This document shows, one piece after another, positions 1 to 11,459 of a stretch of 64,000 nucleotides of DNA (the stretch's first letter is position 1; every line of letters starts with the position of its first letter). The stretch is from Enterococcus sp. 9E7_DIV0242 (GTDB lineage Bacteria; Bacillota; Bacilli; Lactobacillales; Enterococcaceae), in assembly GCF_002140975.2 (NCBI RefSeq), contig NZ_CP147247.1, positions 434,001-498,000 of the forward strand, given 5' to 3'. Under the pieces are notes generated by a model, which had not been told where the DNA came from, did no database searches, and worked only from the letters and a program-made list of their open reading frames with translations. The position numbers were made by a program, and so were the translations under genes.

Positions 1-24
1 AGCTGCAGCTCTCTTGTGGCGCTA

Positions 25-789
25 TTAATGAGTCAAATAGCCTTTATAGTCGTTTACATGGAGTAGATTCTTCGCATTTGTCACGCGATCTTCTGTGGGT
101 GGTTCGATCCCATCCAAAGGATAATCTAGTCCTAGATCGTCCCATTTATATTTCCCCATTGTATGATACGGCAAAACTTCTACTTTCTCTACATTGTTCA
201 ATGTTTTGATGTATTCATCCAATCGAATCAAGTATTCGTCATAATCACTGCGTTGAGGCACAAGAACGTGACGAATCCATACCGGTTGATTGATTTCTGA
301 AAGGTATTCTGCCATTTCAAGAATATTTTCATTCCCTAGTGAAGTCAACAACTTATGCTGCTCGTTATCAATATGCTTAATATCAAACAAAATCAAGTCT
401 GTATATTTCATTAATTCTTGGAATTGACTGAAGAAAGGTTCTTCTCTTGTGAAAGGTTTCCCACACGTATCCAAAGTGGTATTGATTCCCTGCTCTTGAG
501 CCTTTTTAAATAATTCAATCAAAAATTCCATCTGCAGTAATGGTTCGCCCCCACTTACAGTGATTCCGCCTTTTTCTCCCCAATAGGAACGGTATTTCAA
601 TGCTTCAGCCAGTACTTCATCTGTAGTGACCTCTTTCCCGCCAGATCCGATTTTCCAAGTATCCGGATTGTGGCAAAATTGACATCTCATACGACAGCCT
701 TGTGTAAATACGATAAATCTAACGCCAGGTCCGTCAACGGTACCAAAATTTTCTGTAGAATGGATTCTACCTTTTACTGCTTCAGTCAT
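25..789 (-). CDS. pflA: Pyruvate formate-lyase activating enzyme
   Basis: Radical-SAM enzyme that installs the glycyl radical on PflB in the cytoplasm under anaerobic conditions. The protein (254 aa) has the radical-SAM cluster motif CRMRCQFC (Cys32, 36, 39) and the PflA-type N-terminus HSTENFGTVDGPG. Three in-frame ATGs exist (804, 795, 789); I chose 789 because GAGAGA lies 7 bases upstream and the protein then begins MTEAV as in enterococcal PflA. It follows pflB on the same strand, with a terminator-like hairpin between them. Unlike CutD further along the window it has no ferredoxin-type cysteine insert. Identification is secure; the start is less so. Confidence 0.95.
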   Translation of the reverse strand: MTEAVKGRIHSTENFGTVDGPGVRFIVFTQGCRMRCQFCHNPDTWKIGSGGKEVTTDEVLAEALKYRSYWGEKGGITVSGGEPLLQMEFLIELFKKAQEQGINTTLDTCGKPFTREEPFFSQFQELMKYTDLILFDIKHIDNEQHKLLTSLGNENILEMAEYLSEINQPVWIRHVLVPQRSDYDEYLIRLDEYIKTLNNVEKVEVLPYHTMGKYKWDDLGLDYPLDGIEPPTEDRVTNAKNLLHVNDYKGYLTH

Positions 790-865
790 AATCATTTCTC
801 TCATTTCTTAAGACAGTATGATCGGAACATTCTTAATAATGCCTTCTCCTACCCTCTTTTAATTA

Positions 866-908
866 GAAAAGCCCGGAACAAAATTAGTTATAAAATTGTC
901 CCAGGCTT
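866..908 (-). terminator. Hairpin with U-tract between pflB and pflA
   Basis: Read on the minus strand, arms GCCTGGGACAA and TTGTTCCGGGC flank a short A/T loop and are followed by TTTT. This is an intrinsic-terminator shape placed between the pflB stop and the pflA start, so pflA would be expressed by read-through or from its own promoter. Confidence 0.7.
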
Positions 909-967
909 CAGTTATTGGTTTAGCTTCGAAGATTGCTGCTTAGTGTTACTTTATCACAATCTCTTTA

Positions 968-3214
<2,247 letters not shown>

Positions 3215-3256
3215 GTTGTGCCTCCTTAAAATTGCTGCTAATTAACTATAACAGCT

Positions 3257-3294
3257 TTATGTGACAAGTATAACACATAATTGATTTTATGCAA
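3257..3294 (-). promoter_or_regulatory. pflB promoter with overlapping inverted repeat
   Basis: On the minus strand a -35 TTGCAT (3289-3294) and a -10 TATACT (3267-3272) are separated by 16 bases. A perfect 7-bp inverted repeat, TTATGTG (3274-3280) and CACATAA (3257-3263) with a 10-bp spacer, is centred on the -10 box. That placement suggests a repressor operator. The spacing differs by two bases from the usual Rex half-site spacing, so the regulator is not identified. Confidence 0.55.
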
Positions 3295-3438
3295 GCCTTT
3301 ACTTGTTATATTTTTTCTTTATTTATACTAATACTAAACTAATAAGGGTCTTATCGTTGATATTACAGCGTTTTAATTTCGTGAACAGTTTCACTTAATT
3401 AATTTCTCATAAAATTGACATCTTTTATTCTGTTTAAA

Positions 3439-3476
3439 AAACAGCCAAAACTGTACTAATACAGTTTTGGCTGTTT
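3439..3476 (-). terminator. Terminator after parC
   Basis: Arms ACAGCCAAAACTGT (3441-3454) and ACAGTTTTGGCTGT (3461-3474) pair perfectly over 14 bp, with a T-run on the minus strand just past the stem. It lies directly downstream of the parC stop. Confidence 0.9.
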
Positions 3477-3483
3477 CATCTTT

Positions 3484-5949
3484 TTATATAACAGAGTCAT
3501 CCTCTATCTTCAAAGTGACCAACTGATGAACTTCAGCAATACCGATCTCCTCTTTTTCATTAATAACAAACGAGCCATTTGATGTCCGATCGTTGATCGG
3601 TGCATTTGCTGCATCGATCATCAAACGTGTACCCTTCTGTGTAATGACTAACAGCTGTTTCTCTGTCTGACTTTCATTCATGAAAATAACCCGATGCGGC
3701 TGGCTCTTCAATTCTCTCAGGACCATCAGACCGCGTTTGGCACGCCCAAGCTGATTCAATTCCTGGGCCAGCATACGTTTCATGCTCCCACGTTGTGTCA
3801 GTATAGTGATCGGCGTATCGCCTTCTTTATATACAAGCAATCCATTGACCACAAAATCATGTTCTTTTAAGTTCATTGATTTCACACCAGCAGCTTTTGC
3901 TCCTACAACTGGGACTTCATCCAATGAATAGCGTAAACCAAAGCCTCGGTGACTAACCAAGAAGACATCCCAGAGCTCTTGCTCGCTTGTCAATGTAACG
4001 TTCACAAGCTCATCATTTTCTGATTTCAGCTTCATGCATGAAGTCGCTTTGCTTCGATACGTACGCCATGGTTCAAAGTCGCTCATTTTCGTCTGCTTGA
4101 TCATACCTTCTCTCGACATAAGAACAAAGGTAGCCATTGGATCGATCTCTCTATAGGGATAGACAGCAATAATCGATTCATCAATCGCCATTCCAGTGAT
4201 TGTTTGAGAAATATGCTCACCGATGTCCTTCCATCTCAAGTCAGGAAGCTCATGGATTGGCCGATAAATGACATTTGCCTTGTTGGTAATCATCAGCAAA
4301 TGATCCAATGTATTGGCTTCTCCAACGAAAATTGGGAAGTCACCTTCCTTCATCCCCAACTCTTCAGGCTTAGAAGCAGTATAAGATCTCACACTGCTTC
4401 GCTTGACATAGCCTTCCTGCGTCACAGAAATAACCACATCTTCTTGCGCAACCAGTACCTCGGTTTCGATTCTTATTTCTTCGATTTCATCTTCGATTCT
4501 TGTTAAGCGTTGAGAACTGTATTGCTTCTTCACTTCTCGAAGCTCTTTCTTCATAACAGACATCAGCTTCTTCTCATCATTCAGGATACTTAGCAGTTCA
4601 GTAACCTGCTCATCCAAAGCTTTTGCCTCTGCTTCCAGCTGCGTGATATCTGTATTAGTCAATCGGTATAATTGTAAGGTAACAATTGCTTCAGCTTGTT
4701 CTTCTGAGAAGGCGAATTGTTTCACTAAATTATCCTTTGCATTTTTCTTGTCTTTACTTCCACGGATAGTTGCAATCACTTTATCGAGAATCGATAAAGC
4801 TTTAATCAAGCCCTCCACGATATGCTGACGTTTCTTCGCTTTTTCCAGATCAAAACGGCTTCGGTTTGTGATAACTTCTTTCCGGTGAGTAATATAACTC
4901 TCAAGAATGCGTATTAGGCCAACTTGATGGGGGGTCATCTTATCAATGGCCACCATATTGAAATTATAGTTGATTTGCAGCTCTGTATTTTTGAACAAAT
5001 AGTTCAGGATTCCCTCAGCATTCGCATCTTTCTTCAACTCGACGACCATCTGCAATCCCGTTCTATCTGATTCATCCCGTACTTCAGCAATCCCGTCTAT
5101 TTTTTTACTTAGACGAATCTCATCTATTTTTTTAACCAAGACAGCTTTATTGACTTCATAAGGAATCTCGGAAATAACGATTTGTTGCTTGCCGCCTTTG
5201 ATTTCCTCGATTTTAGTTTGTGAACGTAAGATGACTTTTCCTTTACCTGTCTCATATGCCTTTTTGATTTCTTCTTTCCCTTGCAGAATTCCTCCTGTTG
5301 GGAAGTCCGGACCAGGGATATACTCCATTAGCTTATCTAATGAAGCGTTCGGATGATCAATAAGGTAGATGGTTCCATCAATTACTTCTTCAAGGTTATG
5401 TGTTGGGATTTCTGTAGCGTATCCGGCAGAAATCCCAGTAGAACCATTGACTAGTAAATTCGGATAACGGGCAGGAAGAACAGTCGGTTCTTTTTCTGTA
5501 TCATCAAAGTTCCAGACAAAGTTAACTGTTTCCTTTTCGATGTCCTGAAGCATTTCTCCACTCAATTTTGATAATCGAGCTTCGGTGTAACGCATTGCAG
5601 CAGGCGGATCACCATCCATACTTCCGTTGTTTCCGTGCATTTCAATCAATACTTCTCGTAGCTTCCAGTCTTGACTAAGTCTTACCATCGCTTCATAGAT
5701 ACTGCTGTCACCATGAGGATGGTAGTTCCCCATGATATTTCCGACAGATTTTGCTGATTTTCTAAAGCCTTTATCAAAGGTATTTCCATCTTTATTCATT
5801 GAAAAGAGAATTCTCCGTTGAACGGGCTTCAAGCCGTCCCGAATATCGGGCAATGCTCTTTCTTGAATGATATATTTGGAATAGCGCCCAAAGCGGTCGC
5901 CCATTACTTCTTCAAGAGTCAGTTCTTGAATTTCCTGACGTGTATCCAA
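3484..5949 (-). CDS. parC: DNA topoisomerase IV subunit A
   Basis: Catalytic subunit of topoisomerase IV, decatenating daughter chromosomes with ParE. The 821-aa product begins in the family-typical region QELTLEEVMGDRFGRYSKYI. It carries the quinolone-region motif HPHGDSSIYEAMVRLSQ followed by AAMRYTEARLS with the catalytic tyrosine, then GyrA-type beta-propeller repeats. I place the start at a TTG because AAAGGAGG lies 7 bases upstream; the frame remains open for 26 more codons without a ribosome site. parE lies 210 bases upstream in the same direction, and a strong terminator follows. ParC rather than GyrA is assigned from linkage to parE and sequence. Confidence 0.95.
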   Translation of the reverse strand: MDTRQEIQELTLEEVMGDRFGRYSKYIIQERALPDIRDGLKPVQRRILFSMNKDGNTFDKGFRKSAKSVGNIMGNYHPHGDSSIYEAMVRLSQDWKLREVLIEMHGNNGSMDGDPPAAMRYTEARLSKLSGEMLQDIEKETVNFVWNFDDTEKEPTVLPARYPNLLVNGSTGISAGYATEIPTHNLEEVIDGTIYLIDHPNASLDKLMEYIPGPDFPTGGILQGKEEIKKAYETGKGKVILRSQTKIEEIKGGKQQIVISEIPYEVNKAVLVKKIDEIRLSKKIDGIAEVRDESDRTGLQMVVELKKDANAEGILNYLFKNTELQINYNFNMVAIDKMTPHQVGLIRILESYITHRKEVITNRSRFDLEKAKKRQHIVEGLIKALSILDKVIATIRGSKDKKNAKDNLVKQFAFSEEQAEAIVTLQLYRLTNTDITQLEAEAKALDEQVTELLSILNDEKKLMSVMKKELREVKKQYSSQRLTRIEDEIEEIRIETEVLVAQEDVVISVTQEGYVKRSSVRSYTASKPEELGMKEGDFPIFVGEANTLDHLLMITNKANVIYRPIHELPDLRWKDIGEHISQTITGMAIDESIIAVYPYREIDPMATFVLMSREGMIKQTKMSDFEPWRTYRSKATSCMKLKSENDELVNVTLTSEQELWDVFLVSHRGFGLRYSLDEVPVVGAKAAGVKSMNLKEHDFVVNGLLVYKEGDTPITILTQRGSMKRMLAQELNQLGRAKRGLMVLRELKSQPHRVIFMNESQTEKQLLVITQKGTRLMIDAANAPINDRTSNGSFVINEKEEIGIAEVHQLVTLKIEDDSVI

Positions 5950-6159
5950 AACTGTTCCTCCTTTTGTTTTTTGCAGAAACTTGTTCCTGTGCCAAGCAAC
6001 GATAATTTCGTAGAATAGACATGGCACAGTGCAAAACGACTTTAGTTAAGGCGTCTTGCTACCACAAGCTTGCCTAGTTTCTCTATTTTATAGTTCCTTT
6101 ATTTCCTACTACTTTTTCTCTTTTAACGAACAAAAAATTTTCTTATGAAGGTCGTCTAG

Positions 6160-8205
6160 CTATTCTAAATCAAACAAGCTGATTTCGCCATTGTCGTTTG
6201 TTACCGTTTCTTCAACCTCTTCTGTTGGTTGAGCAGCAATCGCTGTTTCATCCTTTTGCTTATCTAGAATACTGCCTTCTTCTTCCATCGTGAACTGGAC
6301 ATGTTTTTCTATCCATTCTCGTCTTGGCGGAACCTTATCACCCATTAGCGTACTAACACGACGCTCGGCTTTATCATCTTCATCGATATTGACACGAATT
6401 AAGGTTCTTGTTTCAGGGTTCATCGTTGTTTCCCATAATTGGTCGGCGTTCATTTCCCCCAACCCTTTATAGCGCTGCAACATATACCCTTTCCCTATTT
6501 TCTTGGTCGCAGCTTCTAGTTCTTCATCGGTCCAGGCGTATTCAAGGACTTCTTTCTTGCCTGACCCTTTTGATACTTTATATAAAGGAGGTAAAGCGAT
6601 GTATACCTTACCTGCTTTGATCAGTTGCTTCATGTAACGGTAGAAAAATGTCAATAACAGTACTTGGATGTGCGCGCCATCTGTATCCGCATCGGTCATG
6701 ATGATGACTTTATCATAGTTACAGTCTTCCACAGAAAATTCTGCGCCCACACCTGCACCGATCGTATAGATCATCGTATTGATTTCTTCATTTTTCAGGA
6801 TATCCTGCATTTTAGCCTTTTCAGTATTCAAAACCTTTCCACGCAACGGCAGAATCGCTTGGAACTTTCTATCGCGCCCTTGCTTCGCTGAGCCTCCGGC
6901 AGAATCCCCCTCCACTAAATACAATTCATTTTTCTTCGGGTTTCTTGATTGCGCCGGTGTCAGTTTTCCAGAAAGAAGGGACTCCCCTTTTTTCTTCTTC
7001 TTCCCATTGCGGCTTTCTTCTCTCGCTTTACGTGCCGCTTCTCTGGCCTCTCTGGCCTTGATTGCTTTACGTATCAGCATTTGACTCATGTCGCTATTCT
7101 CTTGCAGATAGAAGCCCATTTGCTCCCCTATAGCGGTATCAACCGCATTTCTTGCCAGAGGCGTTCCCAGCTTCTCTTTGGTCTGACCTTCAAACTGAAG
7201 TAGATTTTCAGGAACCCGTATAGATAAAATAGCTGCCAAGCCTTCACGGAAGTCACTACCTTCTAAGTTCTTGTCCTTTTCTTTCAACAAGCCAACTTTT
7301 CGAGCATATTCATTATATGATTTTGTCATGGACATTTTCATCCCGACCTCATGGGTTCCGCCATCTTTAGTACGCACATTATTTACAAAAGACAGAACAT
7401 TTTCGGAGAAACCATCATTATATTGATACGCCAACTCTACTTCAATCCCGTCTTTTTCCCCGGAAAAATAGATAACAGGTGTCAATGAATCCTTCTCTTC
7501 ATTTAAGTACTCTACAAACTCTTTGATTCCCTCTTCATAATGAAAGACTTCTTCTTTTTGTTCATCTTCTCTTAAGTCAGTCAACGTAATTTTGACTCCT
7601 CGAAGAAGGAAAGCAGATTCCCTCAAACGTCCTGCTAATGTTTCATAAGAAAATTTCGTTGTTGAAAAAATGCTGGCATCAGGTAGAAAAGTTACAGCTG
7701 TTCCATTTTTCTTTTTGGTCTTACCAATTTTTTTCAACTTGCCAACTGGCTTACCGCCATGTTCAAAACGAGCCATATATTCCGTGCCATCGCGTACAAT
7801 CCGAACCTCTAACCATTCAGATAACGCATTTACAACGCTGGCCCCCACGCCATGAAGTCCGCCAGAGGTTTTATAACCACCTTGTCCAAATTTACCACCT
7901 GCATGCAGCACAGTAAAAATGACTTGAACAGTAGGAATACCAGAAGCATGCATTCCTACGGGCATTCCACGACCGGAATCTTCCACCGTCAAGCTATTGT
8001 CTTTATTGATCGTTACTTTTATTTCGTCACCGTATCCGGAAAGAGCTTCATCTACTGCGTTATCAACAATTTCATAAACCAAATGGTGCAGGCCACGACT
8101 ATCTGTTGAGCCGATATACATACCCGGACGCTTTCTAACCGCTTCAAGGCCTTCTAAAACCTGAATAGATGAATCGTTATATTCATTATTTACCTTTTTT
8201 GCCAA
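6160..8205 (-). CDS. parE: DNA topoisomerase IV subunit B
   Basis: ATPase subunit of topoisomerase IV. The 681-aa protein shows the GHKL ATP-binding elements (EIVDNAVDEAL, DSGRGMPVG, GGLHGVGASVVNALS) and the TOPRIM elements LVEGDSAGGSA and DADTDGAHI. Translation appears to start at TTG, with AAGGAG eight bases upstream and no better ATG. The last ~30 residues are acidic and Thr-rich, as in other enterococcal ParE. parC follows after a 210-base spacer. Confidence 0.96.
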   Translation of the reverse strand: MAKKVNNEYNDSSIQVLEGLEAVRKRPGMYIGSTDSRGLHHLVYEIVDNAVDEALSGYGDEIKVTINKDNSLTVEDSGRGMPVGMHASGIPTVQVIFTVLHAGGKFGQGGYKTSGGLHGVGASVVNALSEWLEVRIVRDGTEYMARFEHGGKPVGKLKKIGKTKKKNGTAVTFLPDASIFSTTKFSYETLAGRLRESAFLLRGVKITLTDLREDEQKEEVFHYEEGIKEFVEYLNEEKDSLTPVIYFSGEKDGIEVELAYQYNDGFSENVLSFVNNVRTKDGGTHEVGMKMSMTKSYNEYARKVGLLKEKDKNLEGSDFREGLAAILSIRVPENLLQFEGQTKEKLGTPLARNAVDTAIGEQMGFYLQENSDMSQMLIRKAIKAREAREAARKAREESRNGKKKKKGESLLSGKLTPAQSRNPKKNELYLVEGDSAGGSAKQGRDRKFQAILPLRGKVLNTEKAKMQDILKNEEINTMIYTIGAGVGAEFSVEDCNYDKVIIMTDADTDGAHIQVLLLTFFYRYMKQLIKAGKVYIALPPLYKVSKGSGKKEVLEYAWTDEELEAATKKIGKGYMLQRYKGLGEMNADQLWETTMNPETRTLIRVNIDEDDKAERRVSTLMGDKVPPRREWIEKHVQFTMEEEGSILDKQKDETAIAAQPTEEVEETVTNDNGEISLFDLE

Positions 8206-8278
8206 AGAAAAAACTCCTTATACTTGGATTCTCACAGCATTCAAGCCGCATCATTACAATAATACTCTAAAAGCTCTC

Positions 8279-8314
8279 AAAAAAAAAGAGCTTTCCGTCT
8301 GGGTTGCTCTTTCT
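8279..8314 (-). terminator. Terminator after the CoA-binding protein gene
   Basis: On the minus strand AGAGC (8306-8310) pairs with GCTCT (8287-8291), followed by a run of about nine T. It separates the gene at 8335-8760 from parE. Confidence 0.75.
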
Positions 8315-8334
8315 TAATAATATACGTAGAACAA

Positions 8335-8760
8335 TTAAGAAGACATTTTTGCCAGTTCGATTTTAATGCAACGATTCATGATGATATCATGTCTGTCGGC
8401 ATTTTTCAACAGCTCTGCTGCCTCTTCGCTTTCCAGGCCCAGCTGTGCCCAAAAAACAGTGGCATCTGTTTGTAGAAATTCCTCTGCTACTTCTGGAAGA
8501 AACTCGCTTCTTCGGAAAACATCAACGATATCAATTTTCCCAGGAACAGCCATCAAATCCGGGTATACTTTTTCCCCTAAAATTTCCTGACCTGCTAAAA
8601 CAGGATTCACAGGAATGATTTCATACCCCTCATCCTGAAGCAGCTGTGCTATTTTATAGCTTGTTCGTTCTTCTTTGTTACTTAAGCCAACAACTGCGAT
8701 TCTTTTAGCAGTTCTTAGATAAGAAAAAATTTGTTCGTCTGTTGGGTTTTGAAATGTCAT
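8335..8760 (-). CDS. CoA-binding domain protein (YccU-like)
   Basis: Small 141-aa Rossmann-fold protein of the CoA_binding_2 family. The N-terminal nucleotide-binding segment RIAVVGLSNKEERTSYKIA is followed by the typical VFRRSEFLPEVAEE region. Cellular role is unknown; relatives bind CoA or acyl-CoA in vitro. It starts at ATG with only a weak AGGA upstream and has its own terminator. Its upstream neighbour plsY is divergent. Confidence 0.85.
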   Translation of the reverse strand: MTFQNPTDEQIFSYLRTAKRIAVVGLSNKEERTSYKIAQLLQDEGYEIIPVNPVLAGQEILGEKVYPDLMAVPGKIDIVDVFRRSEFLPEVAEEFLQTDATVFWAQLGLESEEAAELLKNADRHDIIMNRCIKIELAKMSS

Positions 8761-9051
8761 GCTTGATCGTCCTACTTTCTTTATTTATAGCTATCTATCC
8801 GATTCTTATCAACATATACTAAGATAGCATTTTTTTATGATTTTGAAAATGATTTCCTTCTATAATTTGCTTATTTAAAGGGATTTCCAATAGATTAAAC
8901 TGTTTTTGACCACTAAGTTTTGGTTCTCTCGTTTAAGCCATATGAACCAACCGATATCGCCGATTTCTTTCGTATGAAAAATTCATGATTGTTCCTGAAA
9001 ATTTTTCATGATAAAATGAACATTAGTTTGAATAAAGAAAGGGGCAAAAAT

Positions 9052-9681
9052 ATGAAAATAGCAGCCTTGCTACTCATTGCCTATCTGTTAGGCTCTATCC
9101 CTTCTGGGGTATGGGTCGGAAAAATATTTTTTGATAAAGACATTCGCCAATTCGGCAGCAACAGCATGGGAACGACAAATACCTTTCGAGTATTAGGGAA
9201 AAAAGCCGGAATTGCTGTTCTGCTAATGGACATTTTAAAAGGGACACTTGCTACCTGCCTACCGATGATTTTTGCGGTATCTGTTAATCCATTGATTTTC
9301 GGTGTCGCAGCGGTTCTGGGACATACGTTTCCGATTTTTGCTAAATTTAAAGGTGGGAAAGCTGTTGCAACAAGTGCTGGCATGATTTTAGGATACAGTC
9401 CGTTGTTCTTTGCTTATTCTGCCACGATCTTTGTTGTCACGCTATTTATTTCAAGTATGGTTAGTGTGACCAGTATGGTCAGTGCGATCCTTATCACACT
9501 GTCTACAATCATTTTGCCATTTGTCTGGCCAACGATCCTACCGCAATTCGACTGGCTGTTGACAGCCATCGCAGGAGGATTGACCGTTTTTATTTTTATC
9601 CGTCACAAAGACAATATCGGCCGAATAAAAAATGGAACAGAAAACCGAGTACCTTTTGGGTTAAACAAGAAAAAAGAATAG
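9052..9681 (+). CDS. plsY: Acyl-phosphate:glycerol-3-phosphate acyltransferase PlsY
   Basis: Integral membrane enzyme making lysophosphatidic acid from acyl-phosphate and glycerol-3-phosphate, the first step of phospholipid synthesis. The 209-aa protein has several hydrophobic helices and the three conserved cytoplasmic motifs: [13 protein letters not shown] near the N-terminus, [12 protein letters not shown] in the middle and [15 protein letters not shown] near the C-terminus. I start at the ATG at 9052 (AAAGGGG upstream), not the in-frame ATG 21 codons earlier. A terminator follows closely. Confidence 0.95.
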   Translation: MKIAALLLIAYLLGSIPSGVWVGKIFFDKDIRQFGSNSMGTTNTFRVLGKKAGIAVLLMDILKGTLATCLPMIFAVSVNPLIFGVAAVLGHTFPIFAKFKGGKAVATSAGMILGYSPLFFAYSATIFVVTLFISSMVSVTSMVSAILITLSTIILPFVWPTILPQFDWLLTAIAGGLTVFIFIRHKDNIGRIKNGTENRVPFGLNKKKE

Positions 9682-9690
9682 CTTGAATCG

Positions 9691-9747
9691 AATAGTGCTG
9701 TATGGCAAACTGAGTCAACTCATTTTGTCACGCAGCACTATTTTTTC
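9691..9747 (+). terminator. Terminator after plsY
   Basis: AATAGTGCTG (9691-9700) pairs with CAGCACTATT (9733-9742) and is followed by TTTT on the plus strand. It lies between convergent plsY and the LacX-like gene. Confidence 0.85.
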
Positions 9748-9763
9748 TTGCCATTCTTCTTTG

Positions 9764-10639
9764 CTATTTTACAGAAATCGTATAGCTTGTTTTAAATAGT
9801 TTTTGAGGCTCTAAATGATTGATAGCAAATTTGTCAATCAAAGCACCGTTGCTTCCTACTTTATCTGCAATCCCCCACCAAGGTTCGATGCAAACGAATG
9901 GAGCTTCCGTACCATAAGGAGACCAAATTCCAACAAATGGAATATCCTCATATTTTAAATGAAGGCTATGCGCACCTTTATCTGTCTTAAAAGCAATTTC
10001 AGTTTTCCCAGGGGTCTCATAAATCAAGGCATCCTTTTCAAACAGTTCACGTTTAAAATCAACATCCACGCTTGTTTGACCTAATGTTTTATGCTCCAAA
10101 TCAACAAAAGGACCTTCTAATGGTAACTGTACCCGATCGATTTTCGGTTCAAAGGACAAATAATAGTCTGTGAATGACAGCGATTCTTCTAAAGGAATAT
10201 TGAACGCCGGATGACCACCAATTGAAAACAACATTTCTTCTGTTCCGGTATTCTCTACTTGATAACCAACGATGATACCAGCGTCTTCCAATGTATAAGT
10301 CAGAACCAGTTCAAAATCAAAAGGATAGATTTTTTTTGATTCTTTTGAGCTTTTGAGTAACAGAGAAACCATCTCAGGTCCTTTTTCAATAACCTCAAAG
10401 ACTTGATCTCGAGCAAATCCATGCTGTCCCATTGGGTAAGTCTGTCCTTGATAGCTATAGCTATCATCTTTCAATCGCCCAACAAAGGGGAACAAAACTG
10501 GCGCATGTCTCCCCCAAAATTTAGGGTCTCCCTGCCAAATATATTCCAAACCGGTTTCTTTTGCCTTTAAGCTGATTAGCTCAGCTCCATCTTCAGCAAT
10601 TGTCGCTATAAGTTTTTCGTTTTCAATAATAACGGTCAT
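9764..10639 (-). CDS. Aldose 1-epimerase family protein (LacX-like)
   Basis: Cytoplasmic galactose-mutarotase-fold protein (291 aa) closest in layout to LacX of lactococci. It shows the HGFARDQVF histidine motif, GGHPAFNIPL and a late WGIADKVG segment. Likely acts on a phosphorylated or free aldose, but the substrate cannot be read from sequence. It starts only 8 bases after the codY stop with GGGAG upstream, so it is probably the last gene of the xerC-hslVU-codY transcript. Confidence 0.8.
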   Translation of the reverse strand: MTVIIENEKLIATIAEDGAELISLKAKETGLEYIWQGDPKFWGRHAPVLFPFVGRLKDDSYSYQGQTYPMGQHGFARDQVFEVIEKGPEMVSLLLKSSKESKKIYPFDFELVLTYTLEDAGIIVGYQVENTGTEEMLFSIGGHPAFNIPLEESLSFTDYYLSFEPKIDRVQLPLEGPFVDLEHKTLGQTSVDVDFKRELFEKDALIYETPGKTEIAFKTDKGAHSLHLKYEDIPFVGIWSPYGTEAPFVCIEPWWGIADKVGSNGALIDKFAINHLEPQKLFKTSYTISVK

Positions 10640-10647
10640 TGTTCTCC

Positions 10648-11439
10648 CTACTTCCGCTTTTTATCCAGTTCTTTGATAAACTGCTTGTTCAGTATTTTCA
10701 AGTAAGTTCCCTTCATGCCTAGTGAACGTGACTCAATAATACCTGCTGATTCCAATTTTCTAAGAGCATTGACGATGACAGAACGAGTGATGCCGATTTC
10801 GTCTGCAATACTAGATGCCGTAAGACGTCCCTCGTCCCCCTCTAACGCATTAAATATCGCCTGTACAGCTTTTAACTCACTGTAGGATAACGTATTGATT
10901 GCCATTTGCACAGCAGTTGCACTACGTACCTCAGCTTCAATGCTTCGGGATTTCTGGTAAAGGATCTGCATCCCAACCACAGTCCCACCATATTCAGCAA
11001 GCACAAGATCCTCGTCTGCGAAAGATTCTTCCATTCGAGCCAGAATAATCGTTCCTAGACGTTCCCCTGCACCATAAATAGGAATAACTGTCGTTAAGCC
11101 ATTAGGATACTCTTCTCTTAGTTCGATTGGAAAAGCCGTAAGATCACTATTGATCGGGATGTTAGCTTCTGTTTTTTGCAGAACAGCTACTGCGTCTGTA
11201 TAATTTTGAGGAAATTGCTTTTCCTCAAACATATGTTTGACACGGGCATTGTTCACATCTAGTTTTTCGTTATAACCTAACAGCTCCCCATTGCTGCTGA
11301 TAACATAGGCATTACTCACTAAGATATCCCCTAAAATTGTTGCCATCTTGCCATAAGGCAAATCCGCTTCCAAATCAAACGTGTTCTTCTGTTGAAGCAA
11401 ACGATTGATCTGACGCGTGCGATCCAATAATGTTTCCAT
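10648..11439 (-). CDS. codY: GTP/branched-chain amino acid-sensing repressor CodY
   Basis: Global transcriptional regulator that represses stationary-phase and nutrient-acquisition genes when GTP and isoleucine/leucine/valine are plentiful. The 263-aa protein has an N-terminal GAF-like ligand domain (LLDRTRQINRLLQ onward) and a C-terminal winged helix (ASSIADEIGITRSVIVNALR). It follows hslU in the order xerC-hslV-hslU-codY, conserved in Bacilli. Confidence 0.97.
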   Translation of the reverse strand: METLLDRTRQINRLLQQKNTFDLEADLPYGKMATILGDILVSNAYVISSNGELLGYNEKLDVNNARVKHMFEEKQFPQNYTDAVAVLQKTEANIPINSDLTAFPIELREEYPNGLTTVIPIYGAGERLGTIILARMEESFADEDLVLAEYGGTVVGMQILYQKSRSIEAEVRSATAVQMAINTLSYSELKAVQAIFNALEGDEGRLTASSIADEIGITRSVIVNALRKLESAGIIESRSLGMKGTYLKILNKQFIKELDKKRK

Positions 11440-11459
11440 TTTTTCGTACTCCTCTTCTT

